Position numbers and translations under genes: made by a program. A stretch of 8,287 bases of DNA, taken from positions 1-8,287 of the forward strand of contig JAADHX010000121.1 of NCBI GenBank assembly GCA_013151655.1, written 5' to 3'. Below, piece after piece: positions 1 through 6,324 of this stretch (the first letter of the stretch is position 1; each line of letters starts with the position of its first letter). Origin of the DNA: Actinomycetota bacterium. Its GTDB lineage: Bacteria; Actinomycetota; Acidimicrobiia; Acidimicrobiales; Poriferisodalaceae. A model generated the notes under the pieces. It did no database searches, was not told where the DNA came from, and saw only the letters and a list, made by a program, of their open reading frames with translations.

Positions 1-39
1 AGTCATTGTTCGAATAGCCGCGATTCTCATATCCACACC

Positions 40-45
40 AGGGGG
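40..45 (+). promoter_or_regulatory. Ribosome binding site of the dienelactone hydrolase gene
   Basis: AGGGGG lies four bases before the ATG at 50. It is purine-rich and complementary to part of the 16S tail, and it is the clearest Shine-Dalgarno-like site in the window. It supports ATG 50 as the start even though the reading frame stays open upstream to the window edge. A loose promoter-like pair (TTGTTC 6-11, CATATC 28-33, spacer 16) lies just upstream and is too weak to call separately. Confidence 0.55.
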
Positions 46-49
46 ACAA

Positions 50-787
50 ATGATCGAAGAGTTCGTCAGTATCGAAACCAACGACGGCACCATGAACACG
101 TTCATCGTGGGCCCCGAACGTGACGGTCCATGGCCAGTGGTCGTGTTCTTGATGGACGCGCCGGGCATGCGCGAAGAGATACGAAACATGTCTCGGCGTA
201 TTGCCTCGGCCGGATACGTAGTGGCTGCACCGCATCTGTACTACCGCCAGGTGGAGCACTACAACTTGTTCGAAACCGGCGACCGCGATCGCATGTTCGA
301 GCTCATGTCCTCGCTCAGCAACGACATGGTGGTCGACGATGCACGGGCAGTGCTTGCTGCTCTGGCCGGTAAAGACGCATCCCAGTTCGCAGCCGACACT
401 TCGACCGTTGGCACGGTCGGATACTGCATGAGCGGCCCGTTCGCGTTGTACCTCGCCGCTAAGGACGAACGGATTCGGTGCGCAGCGTCGATCCACGGAG
501 TCGCGCTGGTTACCGAGGCCGATGACAGCCCACACCTACAACTCCCCGATGTAGCTGGCGAGGTGTACGTCGGGTGTGCCGAGACCGACGATTACGCACC
601 TCCCAAAATGATTGCGGCCTTCGAGGCCGCTCTCGAAGACTCCGGCACAGCGGGCGAAGTCGAGTGGTACAGCGGCACCGAACATGGTTTCGCGTTCGCC
701 GAGCGCCCTCAGTACATCCAAGCTGCGTCCGAGCGCCACTGGGAACGACTCCATTCGTTGTTCTCTAGGAAACTCGGAACGAAATAG
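50..787 (+). CDS. Dienelactone hydrolase family protein (alpha/beta hydrolase)
   Basis: This is a 245-residue soluble alpha/beta hydrolase of the dienelactone hydrolase family, which opens lactone or ester bonds with a Cys-His-Asp triad. The nucleophile elbow GYCMSG is at residues 124-129 with Cys126. The likely triad aspartate is Asp180 in AETDDYAPP, and the histidine is His212 in EHGFAFAERP. The N-terminal strand-turn region (VVVFLMDAPGM, about 30-40) and the SAGYVVAAPHLYYR segment are typical of the family, and the length is normal. There is no signal peptide, so it should be cytoplasmic. In chlorocatechol pathways the family hydrolyses dienelactone, but many actinobacterial members act on unknown esters, and no aromatic-ring genes are adjacent. 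ATG 50 is chosen because of the purine-rich site at 40-45 and the fit to family N-termini. Fold and catalytic residues are secure; the substrate is not. Confidence 0.9.
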   Translation: MIEEFVSIETNDGTMNTFIVGPERDGPWPVVVFLMDAPGMREEIRNMSRRIASAGYVVAAPHLYYRQVEHYNLFETGDRDRMFELMSSLSNDMVVDDARAVLAALAGKDASQFAADTSTVGTVGYCMSGPFALYLAAKDERIRCAASIHGVALVTEADDSPHLQLPDVAGEVYVGCAETDDYAPPKMIAAFEAALEDSGTAGEVEWYSGTEHGFAFAERPQYIQAASERHWERLHSLFSRKLGTK

Positions 788-793
788 TCCCAG

Positions 794-846
794 CGTCGGC
801 AGCCGCCGACCCATTACTGATTCAGCCGCGTGCGTAGCTGCCGACG
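794..846 (+). repeat. Inverted repeat with two competing hairpins after the hydrolase gene
   Basis: CGTCGGCAGC (794-803) is a perfect 10-base reverse complement of GCTGCCGACG (837-846), enclosing a 33-base loop. The left arm can instead pair locally: GTCGGC (795-800) with GCCGAC (805-810) around an AGCC tetraloop. The two structures share the left arm and so exclude each other. The element starts seven bases after the hydrolase stop. No T-run follows either hairpin, so it is not a classical intrinsic terminator. It may be a 3' end/processing structure or a protein site. Confidence 0.45.
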
Positions 847-864
847 ATGCCTCGTAGTTGCCGA
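833..864 (+). repeat. 12-bp direct repeat at 20-bp period
   Basis: CGTAGCTGCCGA (833-844) and CGTAGTTGCCGA (853-864) match at 11 of 12 bases. Their starts are exactly 20 bp apart, close to two helical turns, so a protein could read both copies from one face of the DNA. The first copy overlaps the right arm of the inverted repeat at 794-846. No third copy is seen on either side. Confidence 0.35.
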
Positions 865-893
865 ATCGTGGCCACAACAAATCCAACAACACG

Positions 894-906
894 TCACGTT
901 ACGTGA
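894..906. promoter_or_regulatory. 13-bp perfect palindrome, candidate operator
   Basis: TCACGTTACGTGA is a perfect dyad of six-base arms around a central T. It lies about 30 bases upstream of the extended -10 element at 934-942, just upstream of where a -35 would be. A transcription factor bound there could activate or repress the acidic-protein gene at 976. The bound factor cannot be named from the sequence. Confidence 0.4.
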
Positions 907-933
907 TATTCGCAAGTTCGTTGCCACCTACTG

Positions 934-942
934 TGGTACGAT
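934..942 (+). promoter_or_regulatory. Candidate extended -10 promoter for the gene at 976
   Basis: TGGTACGAT combines a TG extension with a TACGAT -10 hexamer, matching the extended -10 form of housekeeping promoters. No good -35 is present at the right spacing, which extended -10 promoters tolerate. Transcription would begin near 949, giving a leader of about 27 bases. That leader is A/C-rich, apparently unstructured, and has no Shine-Dalgarno sequence before the ATG at 976. Confidence 0.4.
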
Positions 943-975
943 CCTGCGTCGATCTCAACAAACAACCAAGACTCC

Positions 976-2685
976 ATGCTCCCAAACTCCGCTCTCGCTG
1001 CCTTAACCCCCACACAAGTCACGATCGTCGTTTTGGTTGGGCTGGTTCTCGTCGCCATCGCTCTTTGGGTTCTTTTTTCGTGGCGTCCTCGCCACCGTGC
1101 CACCCAGGCCGAAACGGCAGCGCAAATGTTCCGAGAGGACCATTTGGGCGAGTGGGCTCACAAGCGACTCTCCACCTGGACAACCGACGAACGTCACGCC
1201 GCTTTGCGTTACTACACCAGGGTCGGTTTTCAGGCTCGGTCCGGCGCGATCCGCACCGACACGGTGCCCGACAACCATCACGCGACCATCGTGGCTCTAG
1301 CCGCCCAGGAAACTGCTGGCGGCACGGCCAAGACCAAGTGGGGCGAAGTCGAGTGGCTAGGACGCAACCTAGCCAAACGCCGCGACGATCTCAGCATCAA
1401 GTGGACCCCAACCGCCAAGGCGAGTCCCGACACAATGGTCGACGATAAGGCTCCGACGGCCGCTGAGGCCGAACTCGGAGACTCCGGGGCAGGCAAGACC
1501 GACGGCGAGTCCAATGCACTCACTTTGGCCGCAGCGCCAAATCTCGCCAGCGACGAAGGCGACGCGACGATCGAAGGTGTCTCGACTCTCGGCCAAGACG
1601 CCGCCGAGACAGAGGTTGCTGACATCCAACTGCGCAGCTTCGACGACGCAGACGACACAGAGTTCGACAGCACGTCAGAACTAGAGGCAACCGACGACCT
1701 CGGTGCTGCCGCTGGCCCAGACTCGGCGAAAGACTCCGCCGTAGTCGTCGAAACTAGCGGTGCCGACGCGATCGACGCCGCTGCGCACGCAGTCAACACC
1801 GACGAAGCTGCTAGCCAAGACGTTGCCGACACCGACGGGGCCGACGCTCCTGACGAGCCGGTCGACAGCGCGGCAACAGCCCGGGCCGTGTCGCTCGCCG
1901 ATGCACTGGCTCGAGCCGAGGTTGTTCCTGACATCGCTGCGCCTTCGACCTCGCTCGGTACACCCTTGTCTAGCGTCGATTCGGAGAACGAGGAGTTGGC
2001 CGAAACGATAGATGCGGTCTCCAACGCCGATTCAACAGCAGAGACACCGGACACTTCCGAAACCCAAGTTCCCGAAACTCCAGATCCCGAAATCGAGGCA
2101 GACATCTCCGATTCAACGCCCTTCGAAGCCACGGCCGGTCAATCATCTGACCACGACCAAACGACCGGCCGCGCCAACGTTCCAACCTGGATCCTCGATG
2201 CTAGGGCAGCTCTCGATTCACTCGATGCCGACGCAACGTCTGCTAGCGCCGAACCTGAGGCTGTTCCGTCGGATGCGGGCGAAACCAACGGCAATGAGCA
2301 AACTTTCGAGGTGGCCACGCTCACCACCCCCGTCGAACTAGACGCTGACGAACTCGACGGCGACGAACTAGACGGCGACGAACTCGTGTTAGCCGATCTT
2401 GACGATGTCGAGGTCGCATATCTAGCCGCAAGCACCGCTTCGGCCGCAACCGCAGCTGATGCCGAACTGCGGATCCGAATGCAGAGGTTGCGTCGTCGCG
2501 CCAAGCGTCAGATGCGCAAGTCGGCCGACGATCAAGCAATCGCAGTGCGACGGGCCGAACAGGGCCGCAAGAAGAAGGCGCGCGAGTACACCAAGCGGGC
2601 CGCAGCTCACGAAGCCAAGGCCACGAAGTTCAAGGCCCGTCGACGTAAACTTCGCGACATCCGCCAGGGCACATACACGGAGTAA
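976..2685 (+). CDS. Membrane-anchored acidic/basic low-complexity protein, unknown function
   Basis: I do not recognise this 569-residue protein. Residues 15-35 form one hydrophobic helix, followed by RPRHR, so the positive-inside rule puts the N-terminus outside and the rest in the cytoplasm. Residues about 40-145 look folded, with several Trp, His and Arg residues. Residues about 155-485 are disordered-looking and rich in Asp, Glu, Ala, Ser and Thr, with roughly 85 acidic and 8 basic residues. One hydrophobic island (PTWILDARAALDSLD, 403-417) interrupts this stretch, and near its end lies a DGDEL repeat. Residues 498-569 are strongly basic and probably helical (about 28 Lys/Arg against 7 acidic). 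The tail could bind nucleic acid or ribosomes, or fold back on the acidic region. ATG 976 is chosen because the membrane helix follows directly. The next gene starts 46 bases downstream, so they may share a transcript. Confidence 0.8.
   Translation: MLPNSALAALTPTQVTIVVLVGLVLVAIALWVLFSWRPRHRATQAETAAQMFREDHLGEWAHKRLSTWTTDERHAALRYYTRVGFQARSGAIRTDTVPDNHHATIVALAAQETAGGTAKTKWGEVEWLGRNLAKRRDDLSIKWTPTAKASPDTMVDDKAPTAAEAELGDSGAGKTDGESNALTLAAAPNLASDEGDATIEGVSTLGQDAAETEVADIQLRSFDDADDTEFDSTSELEATDDLGAAAGPDSAKDSAVVVETSGADAIDAAAHAVNTDEAASQDVADTDGADAPDEPVDSAATARAVSLADALARAEVVPDIAAPSTSLGTPLSSVDSENEELAETIDAVSNADSTAETPDTSETQVPETPDPEIEADISDSTPFEATAGQSSDHDQTTGRANVPTWILDARAALDSLDADATSASAEPEAVPSDAGETNGNEQTFEVATLTTPVELDADELDGDELDGDELVLADLDDVEVAYLAASTASAATAADAELRIRMQRLRRRAKRQMRKSADDQAIAVRRAEQGRKKKAREYTKRAAAHEAKATKFKARRRKLRDIRQGTYTE
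2341..2385 (+). repeat. 15-bp tandem repeat, three copies, inside the acidic protein gene
   Basis: Three consecutive 15-base units, GACGGCGACGAACTC and close variants (first unit GACGCTGACGAACTC, second ending in A), encode D-A-D-E-L, D-G-D-E-L, D-G-D-E-L at residues 456-470. A partial unit (GTCGAACTA) precedes them. Because the unit is a multiple of three, copy-number change by replication slippage would keep the frame. Confidence 0.85.
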
Positions 2686-2731
2686 GTAGCCCTGCGTCGC
2701 ATCGTTGGTAGTTCGGTGAGAGCATGGGTGC

Positions 2732-4042
2732 ATGTCAAGCCCCGTTCGAGTGTTGCGCTGCGACGCCCTCATCACGTGTGTCGACGACACAGTCGCCGTT
2801 CGCCGCAACGCCGAAGTCGGCATTAGCAACTCAGGACGTATCACTCATGTGAGCGATCACCGGCCAGCCAACGACACGGTGGCTGCCGATGTAGGTGGCC
2901 TGCTCATGCCGGGGCTCGTCAACACCCACAGCCACGGCCCTATGACCCTCCTGCGCGGGGTTGGCGACGGTCTGGCGCTCGACCGGTGGCTCGGAGAGGC
3001 CATCTGGCCCCGTGAGGCGAAGCTCCAGCCAGGCGACGTCGAGTGGGGCATGCGTATGGCGTCAATCGAGATGCTCGAAGCTGGCGTGACGACGTCGTGC
3101 GAAATGTACTTCGCCGACGATGAGATAATCGAAGCCGTCCGATCTACTGGCGGGCGAATCGTCTGCACGCCTGGGGTAGTTGGCGCCGTTCACCTTTCGT
3201 CGTTGCACGAGCCTGGCGGGCGTATTGCCGACATCAAACGACTCCACACCGAACACCACGACATCGAGAGCCTCGTCACCGTGGGCGTGGCACCCCACTC
3301 ACCGTACGACGTACCGATTGAAGCTGTCGCTGCGCTCGCCGCGTTGGCCCGAGATCTCGACACCCTGCTGCACATCCATATTGCTGAGACCGAAACCGAG
3401 GGTGCAGCCCTCGAAGCCAGCTACGGGTCGTCCACGGTTTCGATTCTGGACGACCATGGTGTTCTCGATGGCAACGTTTTGGCCGCCCACAGCGTCTGGC
3501 TATCGCCGTCAGACATCGCAGTATTTGCAACCAGGAATGTCAGCGTTGCTCACTGCCCCAAGAGCAACATGAAGCTCGGCTCCGGAATCGCACCAATAGT
3601 GGCGATGCACGCGGCTGGAGTCAACGTCGGGCTCGGAACCGATGGGGTCGCCTCCAACGATGACCTCGAACTCTGGGACGAGCTTCAACTAACGCCACTC
3701 TTGGCCAGAGTCTCTTCTGAAGATCCAAGCGTGCTCGATGCCCCAACGTCGCTGCTAATGGCAACGTCGCGAGGGGCAACCGCTCTCGGTCTCAATACAG
3801 GAACTCTTGCTCCGGGTTCTTGGGCCGACATCATCAGGATCGATCTCGACCACCGATCGTTTCAGCCAATCGTGACCGACGCCGACGTCGTTCAACGGGT
3901 TGTGTGGAACGCGAAACGCCAGCATGTCACCGATGTCTGGGTTGGAGGCAGCCCGGTGGTTACCGCATCTGAAGTAACAACCGTGGATGCCATCGAGACG
4001 ACCGAAGAGGTCAAACGTAGGGGTACGCGTCTTAGCGCTTGA
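2732..4042 (+). CDS. Amidohydrolase, 5-methylthioadenosine/S-adenosylhomocysteine deaminase family
   Basis: This is a 436-residue metal-dependent hydrolase of the amidohydrolase superfamily, closest in motifs to the MTA/SAH deaminases (MtaD) and the related TrzN/AtzA-type enzymes. Metal ligands are visible: His66 and His68 in NTHSH, His216 in HIHIAET, and Asp304 in GTDGVASND. Glu219 and His253 (AAHSVWLS) match the catalytic Glu and His of the family. The segment LDRWLGEAIWPREAKL (about 82-98) matches the substrate-lid region of MTA/SAH deaminases. Length is normal and there is no signal peptide. The expected reaction converts the adenosine moiety of MTA, SAH or adenosine to the inosine form with release of ammonia, but specificity inside this family is hard to predict. 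The start at 2732 has only a weak GGTGAG upstream. An out-of-frame ATG at 2724 is ignored. The 3' end overlaps the convergent DUF937 gene by 11 bp. Confidence 0.88.
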   Translation: MSSPVRVLRCDALITCVDDTVAVRRNAEVGISNSGRITHVSDHRPANDTVAADVGGLLMPGLVNTHSHGPMTLLRGVGDGLALDRWLGEAIWPREAKLQPGDVEWGMRMASIEMLEAGVTTSCEMYFADDEIIEAVRSTGGRIVCTPGVVGAVHLSSLHEPGGRIADIKRLHTEHHDIESLVTVGVAPHSPYDVPIEAVAALAALARDLDTLLHIHIAETETEGAALEASYGSSTVSILDDHGVLDGNVLAAHSVWLSPSDIAVFATRNVSVAHCPKSNMKLGSGIAPIVAMHAAGVNVGLGTDGVASNDDLELWDELQLTPLLARVSSEDPSVLDAPTSLLMATSRGATALGLNTGTLAPGSWADIIRIDLDHRSFQPIVTDADVVQRVVWNAKRQHVTDVWVGGSPVVTASEVTTVDAIETTEEVKRRGTRLSA

Positions 4043-4661
4043 AGATTTTCGAGAGCAGCCCGCCTAGGCCGCCCTTCCCGCCAGCGGAGTTGCCGCCAGT
4101 AAGCCCGCCGGCCATCTCTTTGACGTCATCCATGAAGTCGCCATCGCCGTCGCGGTCGATCATCTTGGCTAACCCGCCGAGGCCTGGGCTTGAACTCTCC
4201 GCCGATGCCCGTTCTCCGCCTAGGAAACCAGCGAGCGCTCCCGCGTCCATACCGCCGTCTTTCGATTTCTTGCCGAGCGCACCCATGAGCATCGGGGCCA
4301 ACATCGGCAACAACTTTGTAACTGAGCCAATGTCGAGTCCGCTGCTGTCGGACACGGCCTGCTCGACACCCGAACGTTTGGCACCAAGAACGTGGTTGAG
4401 AATGCCATCGCCGGATCCACCGCCGGTCAGAAGGTCGCTCGGGTCGTCTAGTACCGAACCATCGTGATCGTCGAGGGCGGTGCGGAGCGCGGCGGCCCCC
4501 TCAGGCTTGGAGGCGTTGTTGGACAGTGCACCAAGTAGCGCAGGCAAAGCACTGCTAATCGCCTTCTGAGTGGTTCCGCTGTCGGCGCCAATGGCACCGG
4601 CTACCTGGCCGAGGCGGTCTCCGCCTAGTTGGCCCATCAATTGATTCAGTAGATCTGACAT
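4032..4661 (-). CDS. DUF937 domain-containing protein with EF-hand-like loop
   Basis: This 209-residue protein begins MSDLLNQLMGQLGGDRLGQVAGAIG and continues with the helical, Ala/Leu/Gly-rich pattern of DUF937. The domain covers roughly residues 1-130, including the AISSALPALLGALSNN and LLPMLAPMLMGALGKK helices. A glycine/serine linker follows. At 169-180 there is an acidic loop D-R-D-G-D-G-D-F-M-D-D-V with Asp at EF-hand positions 1, 3, 5 and 7, a hydrophobic residue at 8, but Val instead of Glu at 12. It could bind calcium weakly. The C-terminus is Gly-rich and ends in basic SKIFKR. There is no signal peptide or clear membrane helix. The molecular function of DUF937 is not established. A GGAG lies about 13 bases before the ATG. 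Its 3' end overlaps the convergent amidohydrolase by 11 bp, so the two transcripts are antisense to each other there. Confidence 0.88.
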   Translation of the reverse strand: MSDLLNQLMGQLGGDRLGQVAGAIGADSGTTQKAISSALPALLGALSNNASKPEGAAALRTALDDHDGSVLDDPSDLLTGGGSGDGILNHVLGAKRSGVEQAVSDSSGLDIGSVTKLLPMLAPMLMGALGKKSKDGGMDAGALAGFLGGERASAESSSPGLGGLAKMIDRDGDGDFMDDVKEMAGGLTGGNSAGGKGGLGGLLSKIFKR

Positions 4662-4706
4662 CGTGTCGTGTTATCTCCGTGTTTCGGTGTCTGGTGTAGG
4701 AGGTGT

Positions 4707-4718
4707 TCGAGCTCTCGA
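4707..4718. repeat. Small dyad in the DUF937 upstream region
   Basis: TCGAG-CT-CTCGA is a 12-bp inverted repeat about 50 bases upstream of the DUF937 start. It may be an operator or a short leader hairpin. It is short enough to arise by chance, so it is recorded with low confidence. Confidence 0.2.
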
Positions 4719-4741
4719 CTGCGCCGATGCTGGACCGCCCT

Positions 4742-4755
4742 GTCTACCTATAGAC
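4742..4755. promoter_or_regulatory. Dyad containing a -10-like TATAGG before DUF937
   Basis: GTCTA-CCTA-TAGAC is a perfect 5-bp inverted repeat with a four-base spacer. Read on the minus strand it contains TATAGG (4752 to 4747), a reasonable -10 hexamer for the DUF937 gene, whose start at 4661 is about 85 bases downstream. No good -35 is seen at normal spacing. The dyad over the -10 would suit repressor control. This is tentative. Confidence 0.25.
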
Positions 4756-4759
4756 GCCC

Positions 4760-4790
4760 GACAACACAACAAGTCGCGTCGGACAACGCG
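4760..4790 (-). terminator. Candidate intrinsic terminator after the SDR-DUF2889 pair
   Basis: On the minus strand CGCGT (4790-4786), loop TGTCCG, and ACGCG (4779-4775) form a 5-bp GC-rich stem starting 11 bases after the DUF2889 stop. It is followed by the T-rich stretch ACTTGTTGTGTTGT (4774 to 4761). The stem is short and the T-tract is broken by G, so it would be a weak terminator. Its position, just beyond the last gene and before the likely DUF937 promoter, supports the call. Confidence 0.4.
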
Positions 4791-4801
4791 CGCAATCGAT
4801 G

Positions 4802-5500
4802 TCATGAACCCCATTCCGATGGATCGCGGCCAAGTTTCTCAAGCCGCCTACTAGCCCACAGCGGTGGATCGAGTGGTTCGCCGTTGGTGACGGCCGTGAT
4901 GTTCACGCCGTCCTCCGCCCAGATGTGACAGGTGTTGATGTTGAACGCGAAGTGGTGGCGAAGTTGTTCGGGGGTCGGCTTCACGGGCAAAGGTGGTGCA
5001 ACTTGTTCGGAGGTTTCGCTCAGCTTGCGCATTGACCATGTGGCCTGAATCGCGGCCGGAGCCATTGCCAGCAGCAATGCGGTGGTGTGGGTGCAGCCGC
5101 GCGGCCCGCCGAATAGCTCCCTAACCCTCTTCGAGAAGCCCCTTGCAATGGACATGCCAACGAGCTGGTTGTAATGCGGTTCGATGGTTCTACAACCGGC
5201 ATGGGGCAACGTTTCGAGAAGAACCTCGGCCTCGACGATCTCCATAGTTGGAAAGTCAACAACCAGGTCGACAACCATGTGATGAATAGTGAGCGGTCCG
5301 GAGGCGTCTTCGAAGTAGGTTCCGGCCGGTTTGCGGTCGGTCACGGTGCCACGGAGACGCATGCGGTTTAGGGCTTCGCGATAGACCTGCACGTCGTACA
5401 TGCGCCGATGAATCAGGTCTCCTTTTGGTTTGGGAAGGGGTCGAGCCTCACCGTCGATGAATAAGTCGTCGTCCATCGGCAGGTCTGCGGGCGTGGTCAT
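4802..5500 (-). CDS. DUF2889 domain-containing protein
   Basis: This is a 232-residue soluble protein. Its core matches DUF2889: IHHMVVDLVVDFPTMEIVEA (72-91), ETLPHAGC with Cys103, LVGMSIARGFSKRVRELF (113-130), and GGPRGCTHTTALLLAMAPAAIQA (131-153) with Cys136 and His138. The conserved Cys and His residues suggest a metal- or ligand-binding role, but no activity is established for the family. ATG 5500 is chosen because it overlaps the TGA of the upstream dehydrogenase in an ATGA, the usual sign of translational coupling. The frame runs open to 5842, but that extension is Arg/Cys-rich and lies over the dehydrogenase, so it is not coding. The coupling implies that the two proteins work in one pathway or need matched amounts. 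The C-terminal part (NINTCHIWAEDGVNITAVTNGEPLDPPLWASRRLEKLGRD) is also family-like. Confidence 0.88.
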   Translation of the reverse strand: MTTPADLPMDDDLFIDGEARPLPKPKGDLIHRRMYDVQVYREALNRMRLRGTVTDRKPAGTYFEDASGPLTIHHMVVDLVVDFPTMEIVEAEVLLETLPHAGCRTIEPHYNQLVGMSIARGFSKRVRELFGGPRGCTHTTALLLAMAPAAIQATWSMRKLSETSEQVAPPLPVKPTPEQLRHHFAFNINTCHIWAEDGVNITAVTNGEPLDPPLWASRRLEKLGRDPSEWGS

Positions 5501-6324
5501 GATTCGAGCAACCATTCGCCCGGCGTTGGGTTGTCTAGGTAAAGGCGTTCCTGGAAACGCTGCATCCCTTTGATCCACCGGTCGACATCGGCGGCCTTGC
5601 GTTCGACGTAGATCGACACCTCGTCGTGGGGCAAGACATGAAAGCGCTCGGCGGCCAAGGTCTCGATGACAGTGTCGGCTAGTTGCGCCGCGGTCAGAAC
5701 ACCGTCGGCAGCAGCAACTCCAGCGCCGCCTCCTCCGAGCCGACCCTTCGACGGGCTGTTTTGGGTGATGTTGCTCTCGACCGCTTGCGGGCACAGCACC
5801 GAAACCTTGATGCCCTGTGACCCGTGGGTTACGGCCAGCCACTCAGCAAGCGCCACAGCGGCGTGTTTCGTAACGGCGTACGAGAGGCTGCCGATCTGCG
5901 TGAGCAGACCAGCGGCCGAGGCCGTGTTGAGCAGGTACCCCTCGCCGCGGGCAATCATCGAGGGCAGCACCACCCTGGCCGCATACAGATGCGCCATGAC
6001 ATGTACGTCGAACATGTTTGTTAGTTCGGAGTTGTCGATCTCAACACCACCGACGGTGACGTACCCAGCGTTCGACACGAACAGATCGATCGGGCCGTGA
6101 GTCTCGATAGTTCGTTCAACCATCGCCGCCAATGCGGCTTCATCGGTTACGTCAAGCCCGACACCGGTGCCGCCAACGGACTCGGCGACTCGAGTCGCAC
6201 CTACCTCGTCGAGGTCGGCTACAACGATGTGGCGCGCACCTTCGGTATGAAAGCGTTCGACTAGCCCCTGGCCAATCCCGCTAGCGCCTCCGGTAACAAC
6301 AACTACCTTGTCCTTCAATTCCAT
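5497..6324 (-). CDS. Short-chain dehydrogenase/reductase (SDR)
   Basis: This is a 275-residue Rossmann-fold oxidoreductase of the classical SDR type. The cofactor motif TGGASGIG is at 11-18. VVADLD (34-39) places an acidic residue after the second strand, which favours NAD(H) over NADP(H). LDVTD is at 57-61 and SNAG at 84-87. The catalytic residues are Ser136 in NTASAAGL and Tyr149/Lys153 in YAVTK. The usual tetrad Asn position reads D-V-H-V (106-109), with His108 in place of Asn, and the usual P-G motif is LCPQ (177-180); as I recall, a branch of actinobacterial SDRs shares these features. The C-terminal VLPHDEV...KGMQRFQERLYL fits that branch. It probably oxidises or reduces a hydroxyl/keto group on a lipid, steroid or CoA-linked substrate. 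ATG 6324 is chosen because the Rossmann strand starts directly after it; the frame extends upstream to 6501 into the divergent gene without family similarity. No Shine-Dalgarno is visible. Confidence 0.92.
   Translation of the reverse strand: MELKDKVVVVTGGASGIGQGLVERFHTEGARHIVVADLDEVGATRVAESVGGTGVGLDVTDEAALAAMVERTIETHGPIDLFVSNAGYVTVGGVEIDNSELTNMFDVHVMAHLYAARVVLPSMIARGEGYLLNTASAAGLLTQIGSLSYAVTKHAAVALAEWLAVTHGSQGIKVSVLCPQAVESNITQNSPSKGRLGGGGAGVAAADGVLTAAQLADTVIETLAAERFHVLPHDEVSIYVERKAADVDRWIKGMQRFQERLYLDNPTPGEWLLES

Noticed and set aside
858..1448. Plus-strand open frame overlapping the start of the acidic protein
   Set aside because: It is Arg/His/Ser/Pro-rich with no recognisable domain. It overlaps a frame with a clear membrane helix and better composition.
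1278..2132. Long minus-strand open frame (284 codons) opposite the acidic protein
   Set aside because: It is Ser/Ala/Val low-complexity, the mirror of Asp/Ala/Glu codons on the plus strand. It has no family motif or start signal.
4697..4753. TAGGAGGTG on the plus strand followed by an 8-codon ATG frame at 4727
   Set aside because: The spacing to the ATG is over 20 bases, no plus-strand gene follows, and the region is upstream of a minus-strand gene. A leader peptide is not supported.
5501..5842. N-terminal extension of the DUF2889 frame
   Set aside because: The added 114 residues are Arg/Cys-rich, lie over the SDR gene and match nothing. ATG 5500 with the ATGA overlap is better.
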